Assembly (NCBI GenBank): GCA_009618505.1
Contig: WJOQ01000226.1
Span: forward strand, 1 to 15,687
DNA length: 15,687 nucleotides
Direction: 5' to 3'
Origin: Clostridia bacterium
GTDB taxonomy: Bacteria > Aerophobota > Aerophobia > Aerophobales > AE-B3A
Shown: positions 7,220 through 12,214 of the stretch, piece after piece
How the letters are laid out: every line of letters begins with the position of its first letter
Position numbering within the stretch: position 1 is the first letter of the stretch
Translations under genes and position numbers: made by a program
Notes under the pieces: model-generated
Database searches by the model: none
Told to the model about the DNA's origin: nothing
The model's input: only the letters and a program-made list of their open reading frames with translations

Positions 7220-7252
7220 GGTATAAAAGGTTAAAGAAAGGGAAGGTAAAAA

Positions 7253-7813
7253 ATGGTTGTTGTTCAACCTATCCGGGAAAAAGAAAAGATACAGGAAATC
7301 CAGAACTTTCTAAGAGATAACCCGAGGGATTATTTGCTTTTTGTCCTGGGACTTAACACAGCACTCAGAATTGGAGATATACTAAGACTTAAAGCTAGTG
7401 ATGTCAGGAGTAAAGGTCAGGTTAAGGATATATTGAAGGTCAGGATAAGTAAAACAGGCAGGCAAAAGAGGATTGCGCTCAACCTGGCTATAAAGAAAGC
7501 CCTCAGATTCTTCTTTAAATGCAATCCAGGACTGGCGGACAACGAATTCCTGTTCACAGGCAGAGGTAGAGATAAGCCTATGAGTAGAGTTAATGCCTGG
7601 ATGATCCTAAAAAGGATTGCTGAAAAGTTTGATTTGCCTGACATAGGTACACACAGTCTAAGAAAAACTTGGGGATACCAAGCTAGAAAGGCGGGCATAG
7701 ACATATCAGTAATTCAGGAAAAGCTGGGACATAGAACGCCTGGCGTGACAAAACGCTACATAGGAATAACAGACGATGAGGTGCATGAAGTAGAGCGTGA
7801 GTTTTGTCTCTAA
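7253..7813 (+). CDS. Short tyrosine recombinase, catalytic domain only
   Basis: A 186-aa site-specific recombinase of the tyrosine (lambda integrase) superfamily, which cuts and rejoins DNA through a 3'-phosphotyrosine link. All catalytic residues are present: Arg39 (TALRIGDIL), Lys67 (SKTGR), His134 and Arg137 (HSLRK), His160 (LGHRT) and Tyr169 (KRYIG). The N-terminal SAM-like core-binding domain of usual 300-400-aa integrases is absent, yet the gene has its own promoter, a GGGAAGG ribosome binding site and an ATG start, so it is not simply a truncated copy. Catalytic-only recombinases of this size are known in bacterial genomes and some mobile elements; their substrates are mostly unknown. 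The next gene begins 45 nt downstream and may be cotranscribed. Confidence 0.9.
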   Translation: MVVVQPIREKEKIQEIQNFLRDNPRDYLLFVLGLNTALRIGDILRLKASDVRSKGQVKDILKVRISKTGRQKRIALNLAIKKALRFFFKCNPGLADNEFLFTGRGRDKPMSRVNAWMILKRIAEKFDLPDIGTHSLRKTWGYQARKAGIDISVIQEKLGHRTPGVTKRYIGITDDEVHEVEREFCL

Positions 7814-7858
7814 TAATGTGTTCCAAGTTGGTAAAGCAAGGGCTCAGAATAGGCCAGT

Positions 7859-8203
7859 ATGAGGCTCAGAAATAAAATTAGAGAGGTAGGAAGAATAAAA
7901 GTTGAGAAGATGACAAAATTAGAAAGAATCAAAGAATACTGTAGGCTTATGAAAATCCTCTATGATGCCTTGAAAAAAGCTATAGATAATCCAGTGCAGA
8001 AACATCGTAAACTAACCATTCCGTATAATATCCATAAGTACCAAGAGACAATAAAATTTATCAAAGAGAATTATCCTAAGTATTATTACAAGCAATATAA
8101 TTTATCTTTACTCAACAAAGAAATAGAAACTTTATCCGAAGATGATTTAATAGATTGGCAATTAGAAGTTGCGAGAGTAAGAGGGTCTTTGTTAAGGAGT
8201 TGA
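7859..8203 (+). CDS. Unknown small basic protein
   Basis: I do not recognise this protein. The frame gives 114 aa from ATG 7859, or 97 aa from ATG 7910, which begins MTKLERIKEYC and may be the better start; neither has a strong ribosome binding site. It is lysine- and tyrosine-rich, helical, with a Tyr-rich stretch around residues 72-80 (NYPKYYYKQYN). The coding style is AT-rich like its neighbours. It follows the short recombinase closely and may be its partner, for example an accessory DNA-binding protein, but nothing proves it. Beyond the TGA the same frame stays open for 39 further codons in a GC-richer segment. Confidence 0.5.
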   Translation: MRLRNKIREVGRIKVEKMTKLERIKEYCRLMKILYDALKKAIDNPVQKHRKLTIPYNIHKYQETIKFIKENYPKYYYKQYNLSLLNKEIETLSEDDLIDWQLEVARVRGSLLRS

Positions 8204-8323
8204 AGGGCCGGACACTTAAAGTTAATGAGGCTCGTCCTCGTCCGGAGAGCGGGAAAGGTGGACAAAGACCAGGTGGTGATCGACGTTTCCGCTAAGCGGC
8301 ACTCGGAGAGAGTAGAGTCATAG
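8204..8323 (+). other. GC-rich segment with open frame and inverted repeats
   Basis: This 120-nt stretch is 57% G+C by count, in contrast to AT-rich surroundings. It keeps the frame of the preceding gene after its TGA and ends at TAG 8321-8323. It contains an ATG at 8225 that would give a 32-aa peptide (MRLVLVRRAGKVDKDQVV at its start) without a ribosome binding site. It also holds the inverted repeats CCGGAC/GTCCGG (8208-8213 and 8239-8244) and CCGC-TAA-GCGG near 8289-8299. It may be a gene remnant, a small RNA or part of a mobile element; I cannot decide. Confidence 0.35.
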
Positions 8324-8385
8324 TATAATCTTGTCATTGTTTTGTGGAATATAAATTGGATTGAGCAGTGTGAAAGGAAGTAAAG

Positions 8386-8640
8386 ATGCGTGAGATGGTT
8401 GAGTATATCGTGAAGCAGATAGTGGATAACCCAGAAGAGGTGAAGGTTGAGGAGATAAAAACAGAGAAAATCATCCTTCTTGAGGTTTCTGTGGCTAAAG
8501 AGGATATGGGAAAGGTTATAGGCAAAGGAGGTAGAATAGCTACTGCTCTTAGAACGTTGTTAGGAGCCGCTGCAGCGAAGTTGAAAAAGAGAGCTATGCT
8601 GGAAATCCTAGAGGAACGGACATCAACAATGGAGCAATAA
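8386..8640 (+). CDS. khpA: KH-domain RNA-binding protein, KhpA-like
   Basis: An 84-aa single-KH-domain protein of the KhpA (YlqC) family, which binds RNA in the cytoplasm and in several bacteria pairs with KhpB to affect cell division and small-RNA action. The KH signature is clear: V35-A-K-E-D-M-G-K-V-I then the GKGG loop at residues 46-49 and RIATALRTLL after it. The start MREMVEYIVKQIVDNPEEV is typical of the family, and GAAAGGAAG precedes the ATG. Length is normal (75-85 aa). In many genomes khpA lies between rpsP and rimM; here it is apart from ribosomal genes. A TATAAT at 8324-8329 could be the -10 of its promoter but lacks a convincing -35. A small membrane peptide gene follows 13 nt downstream. 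Confidence 0.9.
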   Translation: MREMVEYIVKQIVDNPEEVKVEEIKTEKIILLEVSVAKEDMGKVIGKGGRIATALRTLLGAAAAKLKKRAMLEILEERTSTMEQ

Positions 8641-8653
8641 AAAGGAGGATAAA

Positions 8654-8764
8654 TTGGGGGTACTGGGTGTAACAATTGCTCTCCTTTTTCTGGCAGTTTC
8701 GGTCCTAACCACAGGGTTGGTAGTGGATAGAAAGATATCCAGGCGATTACAAGCGATATTATGA
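8654..8764 (+). CDS. Small membrane peptide, 36 aa
   Basis: A TTG-started frame of 36 codons directly after khpA. AGGAGG at 8643-8648, five bases before the TTG, is a perfect Shine-Dalgarno sequence, which is the main argument that it is translated. The peptide has one hydrophobic helix (about residues 2-24, VLGVTIALLFLAVSVLTTGL) followed by a basic tail (DRKISRRLQAIL), as in single-span small membrane proteins with the tail in the cytoplasm. It would be cotranscribed with khpA. Function unknown; no homologue recognised. Confidence 0.6.
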   Translation: MGVLGVTIALLFLAVSVLTTGLVVDRKISRRLQAIL

Positions 8765-8820
8765 TTCCAGGCTTATTATACTCATATATCAAAAGATAAT
8801 GGCTATATCAAGCTAATTTA

Positions 8821-9099
8821 TTGAATCCAGAAGCAGAAGACAGCGAAAAGGAATCTAATACAGAGTACCTTAAAAGAAAAGAGAAAGAGAAAGGACTTGT
8901 TTATATAGGCACCAAAGAAGAAGCCCGAGGTTGTAGGAATAAATTTAATATAAGTGAAGGCTTAAAAGCTTTTAAGATAACAATTTATGGCGATAATATA
9001 GGACCTGTCACTGAGACATATAGACTCGATCGGGATGGCAAAAAATATAGTCAAATTAAGATGCAAAAAATAAACCACAAAGAGGCTAATAATGCCTAA
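8821..9099 (+). CDS. Unknown charged small protein
   Basis: I do not recognise this 92-aa protein. It starts at TTG 8821 (the frame is closed by a stop at 8797), with no good ribosome binding site, so the start is uncertain. The N-terminal third is very rich in Glu, Lys and Ser; a more regular part follows (about residues 27-75: GLVYIGTKEEARG, KAFKITIYGDNIGPVTETYRL), which looks like a short mixed alpha/beta fold. Its last codons overlap by 8 nt an ATG at 9092 that begins the broken frame running into the cold-shock gene, suggesting translational coupling in an operon. Confidence 0.5.
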   Translation: MNPEAEDSEKESNTEYLKRKEKEKGLVYIGTKEEARGCRNKFNISEGLKAFKITIYGDNIGPVTETYRLDRDGKKYSQIKMQKINHKEANNA

Positions 9100-9214
9100 A
9101 CCAAAAGAAGAGGGGAATTTGTAGGATTTTTTAACTGTCTGGTTACATAGAGAAGAAGAGATAGAAGAGGAAGAAGAGAATAATACAAAAGAAATAAAGG
9201 CAGGTGAAGAAAGC
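9092..9214 (+). pseudogene. Acidic N-terminal extension or small protein before the cold-shock gene, broken by TAG
   Basis: ATG 9092 has AGAGG six bases upstream and overlaps the end of the preceding gene. The frame gives ten residues (MPKPKEEGNL), then TAG at 9122-9124, and then 30 codons without a stop ([20 protein letters not shown], then ten more) that run in frame straight into the cold-shock ATG at 9215. Without the TAG it would code for a 41-residue acidic segment fused to the cold-shock domain. The second half has no ATG, GTG or TTG start of its own. A TTG or similar codon mutated to TAG would explain the arrangement. It could also be chance, since the cold-shock gene has its own start. 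Confidence 0.4.
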
Positions 9215-9412
9215 ATGAATGGAACAGTCAAGTGGTTCAATGATAGCAAAGGCTATGGCTTTATAAGCCGAGAAGATGGAGATGATGTCTTTGTACATCA
9301 CTCAAGTATTGCTGGAGAAGGTTTTAAGAGTCTTGCAGAAGGAGACAAAGTGACTTTTGAGATCGAGCAAGGTGATAAAGGTCCTAGCGCAGTCAATGTC
9401 CAGAAGGTATGA
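9215..9412 (+). CDS. Cold-shock protein, CspA family
   Basis: A 65-aa single-domain cold-shock protein that binds single-stranded RNA and DNA and works as an RNA chaperone in the cytoplasm. It shows the start [17 protein letters not shown] with the RNP1 motif KGYGFI (residues 12-17) and RNP2 as DVFVHHSSI (24-32), and a normal C-terminus ([11 protein letters not shown]). AGGTG lies about 8 nt before the ATG. The upstream frame is open for 30 codons and rich in Glu (see 9092-9214), so the ancestral protein may have been longer. Whether it is cold-induced is unknown; the leader is short and no long cold-shock box is recognised. Confidence 0.95.
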   Translation: MNGTVKWFNDSKGYGFISREDGDDVFVHHSSIAGEGFKSLAEGDKVTFEIEQGDKGPSAVNVQKV

Positions 9413-9629
9413 GTCTAGGAAATTAACAAATGCATAATGAGAAAAATAATCCTTTGTAATAAACTTCTCAGTTGCATAAACATCTCAGTCCCTGAAACAT
9501 AGTAGCAATGCTATTTTTGGGGACTTGGATGGACTTAGGGTATTGACTGTGCCTTTGCCAAGTAACAAGATGATATTTTTCTTTCATTATTTTGAAAAAG
9601 TTCTCCTGATTCCAACGGCTGAACATAAT
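9413..9629. other. Gap with long imperfect hairpin and transposase remnant flank
   Basis: AGTCCC (9487-9492) pairs with GGGACT (9520-9525), and inside it an interrupted AAACATAG pairs with CTATTTT, making one long hairpin of about 39 nt. No T-run follows on the plus strand. It may be the end of the decayed insertion sequence to its right or a weak terminator for the cold-shock gene. Confidence 0.4.
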
Positions 9630-10229
9630 CTAAACTGGCTCTTTAGCTCTTGAGCTAAAGTCATTGGTGAGAATCGGTGATCTTTTTTTACTCTTAGGGT
9701 GAATAATCGTAAGAGAGCGGATTTTTCCATAATCTTTTAAGAAGATAGTTTCATCCAGATATTTGACTATCATTTTCTTATATTTCAGTTTAACTAAACA
9801 GGCTTTGAATTCCTTTTCGGGTATTTCATTTATTCCGAGAGGAACATTCTTTCGCCAGGTATAGAAAAGCACTCGATACTTGGTATCTAGCTCTTTGAAA
9901 AATGGAGCACTCCATCCTCCCTTCTCAAAGCAGATCTTAAAAGGCTCTACCTTAGGGGTATATTCTTTAATGATTTGTCTGGTTTTAGCTATTAGCTCGG
10001 GGATGATCCTGATTAAATCTACTTGAGCTTCCTTGAGCATAAAAAAGAGGGGGCTGCCACTTTTATCGTTCACAAAGTAGTGCAGGTTACCCTTCATGGC
10101 TAATCTTATGGTGGTATAGAAGCCTTTAGTTAGATTCTCTGCTCCATGATAGGGGATAAAGTGACCATCGAAGTAAAAGATGTCTATCTGAACGATCTTG
10201 CGCTCTAAGAACCTCTGAGTAAAGGTAAT
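9630..10229 (-). pseudogene. Transposase remnant, N-terminus missing
   Basis: An open frame of about 200 codons on the minus strand, closed upstream by a stop at 10230-10232 and with no proper start; the first ATG (10097) gives only 155 aa. It contains QIDIFYFDGHFIPYHG, which has the form of the first catalytic Asp region of a DDE transposase, then KGFYTTIRLAMKG and VNDKSGSPLFFML, typical of IS-type DDE transposases. The N-terminal DNA-binding region is missing and I cannot identify all three acidic residues with certainty. Its stop-proximal end contains a 9-bp inverted repeat, CTTTAGCTC and GAGCTAAAG with a 2-nt loop (9641-9660). It is a decayed insertion sequence unrelated to the one at 631-2210. 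Confidence 0.75.
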
Positions 10230-10231
10230 TC

Positions 10232-10333
10232 ATGACTAACCAACGACTTTTAAATTTCATAAAACAGGGCGAAAGACAGAACTTGGAATTTCAAGAAAAA
10301 GCTAAAGAAAAAGATAAAGGGGGATATAATTGA
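10232..10333 (+). pseudogene. Short frameshifted ORF, possible AlbA_2 N-terminus
   Basis: ATG 10232 begins exactly where the transposase remnant breaks off and codes 33 aa. Its middle (FIKQGERQNLEFQEK) resembles the first helix and strand of AlbA_2 (Schlafen-type) DNA-binding domains, which often read ...GE...LEFKE. After an A- and G-rich run at about 10305-10325, the +1 frame continues as GDIIDQVNAAEDFLLRH and onward into the next gene, as if one extra base broke a longer gene. The similarity is short and the call is tentative. Confidence 0.35.
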
Positions 10334-10420
10334 CCAGGTCAACGCAGCAGAAGATTTTCTCTTAAGACATATAAGCATGGCTGCCTGGGTTGAATCAGGA
10401 AAAATTGAGAGGCAAGAAAA

Positions 10421-11104
10421 ATGCAATATGAGAACATCCTTAAGAAACTGAAAACATTATCTAATCCCAAGGCAGTAGAGGGTATGGCACGATTTGGTAT
10501 TAATCCAAAAAGTACCTACGGAGTTTCTGTTCCGAACCTAAGGAGAATAGCAAAAGAAATTGGAAGGGATCGCCCTCTTGCTCAACAGCTTTGGGATTCA
10601 GGTATTCACGAAGCGTGCATACTCGCCAGTATGATTGACGACCCAAATCAGGTGACAAAAAAACAAATGGACGCGTGGATAAGGGATTTTGACTCGTGGG
10701 ACGTATGCGATCAGTGTTGTATGAATTTGTTTGATAAAACGCCTATGGCATGGGAGAAAGCAGTAGAGTGGACTAAACGTGAAAAAGAATTTGAAAAGCG
10801 TGCTGGCTTTGCCTTGATGGCCTGCCTGGCATGGCACAACAAGGAAGCGCCGGACAAAAAGTTTTTGACCCTCCTGCTGGCGATAAAACGGGAAGCGGAT
10901 GACGATAGAAACTATGTTAAAAAGGCAGTTAATTGGGCGTTAAGGAATATCGGAAAACGGAATGTCAATTTGAACAGGAAGGCAATTGAGACTGCAAAAG
11001 AGGTTCAAAAGATAGAATCAAAAAGTGCCAAATGGATTGCTTCTGATGCAATCCGGGAGTTAACAAGCGAAGCAGTTCAAGAAAGATTACAAAAAAAGAG
11101 GTAA
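10421..11104 (+). CDS. DNA alkylation repair protein, AlkD-like
   Basis: A 227-aa HEAT-like-repeat DNA glycosylase of the AlkD family, which removes N3- and N7-alkylated (positively charged) purines without flipping the base into a pocket. Family features fit well: YGVSVPNLRRIAKEIG near residues 33-48, the signature DFDSWDVCDQ, and key residues Trp93, Asp97, Arg127 and Trp172, whose spacing matches Trp109, Asp113, Arg148 and Trp187 of Bacillus cereus AlkD. Length is normal for the family. The ATG at 10421 is preceded by GAGAGG. It stands alone between a transposase remnant and a toxin-antitoxin pair, so it is probably transcribed by itself. The active site looks complete. Confidence 0.93.
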   Translation: MQYENILKKLKTLSNPKAVEGMARFGINPKSTYGVSVPNLRRIAKEIGRDRPLAQQLWDSGIHEACILASMIDDPNQVTKKQMDAWIRDFDSWDVCDQCCMNLFDKTPMAWEKAVEWTKREKEFEKRAGFALMACLAWHNKEAPDKKFLTLLLAIKREADDDRNYVKKAVNWALRNIGKRNVNLNRKAIETAKEVQKIESKSAKWIASDAIRELTSEAVQERLQKKR

Positions 11105-11289
11105 ATAAAGAATATGGCGCGATTCGGAACTCTACGGTCGCTCCTTGCCCTAACGGATCATATATAGATGGGTCTATATGAGAGATAAAAACTCATGGTA
11201 TGTAGAGCCGTAAGATTCATTTCTAAAAATACTCACCAAAATTTTTGCTTCGCAAAATTCCTCATAATCCTGATGTTAACTTCAGCCCC

Positions 11290-11326
11290 AACACCCACCA
11301 GCCAATAAGTTTGGATAAATCCCGGA
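11290..11326 (+). repeat. Dispersed 37-nt repeat, copy B
   Basis: Matches 6906-6942 at 31 of 37 positions, same orientation. It ends 17 nt before the -35 hexamer of the toxin-antitoxin promoter. On the minus strand the two copies can both be read as similar short peptides (in one frame both give a WWV segment followed by GL), so an old coding fragment is possible. Confidence 0.65.
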
Positions 11327-11342
11327 AATAAGCTTTGAAAAC

Positions 11343-11371
11343 TTGACACTCTTTCTTGTATTTACTATTCT
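11343..11371 (+). promoter_or_regulatory. Promoter of the toxin-antitoxin operon
   Basis: A perfect TTGACA (11343-11348), a 17-nt spacer and TATTCT (11366-11371). It lies about 50 nt before the antitoxin ATG. Confidence 0.6.
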
Positions 11372-11379
11372 TACAGTAA
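11362..11379. promoter_or_regulatory. Operator-like palindrome over the -10 box
   Basis: TTACT (11362-11366) and AGTAA (11375-11379) form an inverted repeat that spans the -10 box; further TAAG motifs follow. Toxin-antitoxin operons are usually repressed by the antitoxin at such sites, so AbrB-domain binding here is a reasonable inference. Confidence 0.5.
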
Positions 11380-11422
11380 GGAAGTAAGTATGTCTAAAAA
11401 TCAATAATTAAGGGAGGAGGAG

Positions 11423-11851
11423 ATGCCCGTAGTTAGGATTGGACCAAAGCACCAGGTAACTATCCCCAAAGAAGTCTTTGATCAACTTCACTTAAAGCCG
11501 GGTGATTTTTTGGAAGCAATTAGTCAAGGAGGAAAAGTTATCATGGTGCCAAGACAGCTTACTGCCAAAGCGCCGGCTCCTTCTCTTACTAAAAAAGAAC
11601 AACAAATCCTTTTCCAAGCTAAACAGAAGATTAACCGCATCCAAACAGACCTTCTCCGCTCTCAAGGTCTCACTAAAGAAGAGATAAAAGTAGCTTGTAA
11701 AGTGGGTCTAATTGACAAAGAGCAGGCCTGGTGGTGGGTGGAGGAATGGCAGAAAGGCGAAAGAGAGGCAGAGAAGGATATAAGAGAAGAAAGGCTTTAT
11801 GGTCCTTTTGAAAGTGTAAAGGAATTCAAAGAGAGCATAGAAAAGCGCTAA
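11423..11851 (+). CDS. AbrB/MazE-type antitoxin
   Basis: A 142-aa protein with an N-terminal SpoVT-AbrB swapped-hairpin DNA-binding domain (residues 1-46: MPVVRIGPKHQVTIPKEVFD, then LKPGDFLEA and GGKVIMVPR). The remaining 95 residues are charged and helical, with a Trp-rich segment (QAWWWVEEWQKGE, about residues 106-118) and an acidic C-terminal tail (ERLYGPFESVKEFKESIEK) that probably wraps around the toxin. This is longer than a typical 75-85-aa MazE. The start has a strong GGGAGGAGG ribosome binding site. The RelE-like toxin gene begins 6 nt after the stop. Expected role: neutralise the toxin and repress the operon through the palindrome at 11362-11379. Confidence 0.88.
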   Translation: MPVVRIGPKHQVTIPKEVFDQLHLKPGDFLEAISQGGKVIMVPRQLTAKAPAPSLTKKEQQILFQAKQKINRIQTDLLRSQGLTKEEIKVACKVGLIDKEQAWWWVEEWQKGEREAEKDIREERLYGPFESVKEFKESIEKR

Positions 11852-11857
11852 TCAACT

Positions 11858-12118
11858 ATGAAACTTTATCCTACTAAGGATTTCATCGAACGCTATGAAG
11901 GTCTACCCCAGCGAATCCAGAAGCAAGCAGACAAACAACTGGAACTCTTACTTCAAAACCTTCATCATCCCTCTCTCAGAATAAAAAAGATGAAGGGAGT
12001 AAAGAATATCTGGGAAGCAAGGGTAACTAAGGATTACCGATTCAGCTTTGGGATAAAAGGTGATACTTACATCTTACGTAGGATAGGTAAACACGAAGAA
12101 GTTTTGAGAAGACCTTAA
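11858..12118 (+). CDS. RelE/ParE-fold toxin
   Basis: An 86-aa protein with the pattern of RelE/YafQ-type toxins: LPQRIQKQADKQLELLL helices, then HHPSLRIKKMKG, IWEARVTKDYRFSF for the central beta sheet and an ending IGKHEEVLRRP. Known relatives cut mRNA on the ribosome; the Arg and Lys residues in KKMKG and WEARVTKDYR and the late His fit the basic active-site surface of that group, though exact catalytic residues vary and I cannot fix them. It has no ribosome binding site of its own and lies 6 nt after the antitoxin stop, so translation is probably coupled. ParE-like gyrase poison remains an alternative, as the fold is shared. Confidence 0.85.
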   Translation: MKLYPTKDFIERYEGLPQRIQKQADKQLELLLQNLHHPSLRIKKMKGVKNIWEARVTKDYRFSFGIKGDTYILRRIGKHEEVLRRP

Positions 12119-12214
12119 AAACATGGCATGGAATATAGTGACTGAACGGATTCACAAACTACCATAAACACCACATTTTTTTCTAGAAATGCGGAAGTGA
12201 GGTAAAGGATAATT

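Larger units (their letters stand above)
6841..7252. other. Long gap with dispersed repeat and promoter
   Basis: No long gene is visible on either strand. The gap contains one copy of a 37-nt dispersed repeat (6906-6942) and the promoter of the following integrase (7192-7219). A short minus-strand frame over the repeat (ending at about 6879) lacks a ribosome binding site and is not called. Confidence 0.55.
11105..11422. other. Gap with repeat copy B, hairpin and TA promoter
   Basis: No gene is supported. The gap contains a small hairpin (TTTTGC, TTC, GCAAAA near 11245-11260), copy B of the 37-nt repeat (11290-11326), and the promoter and operator of the toxin-antitoxin operon (11343-11379). 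Confidence 0.55.

Noticed and set aside
8201..8323. Readthrough of TGA to extend the 7859-8203 protein
   Set aside because: The composition changes sharply after the TGA and no selenocysteine-type structure is evident; adjacency in frame can be chance.
9487..9525. Rho-independent terminator for the cold-shock gene
   Set aside because: A stable hairpin is present but no T-run follows it, and it lies near the decayed IS end.
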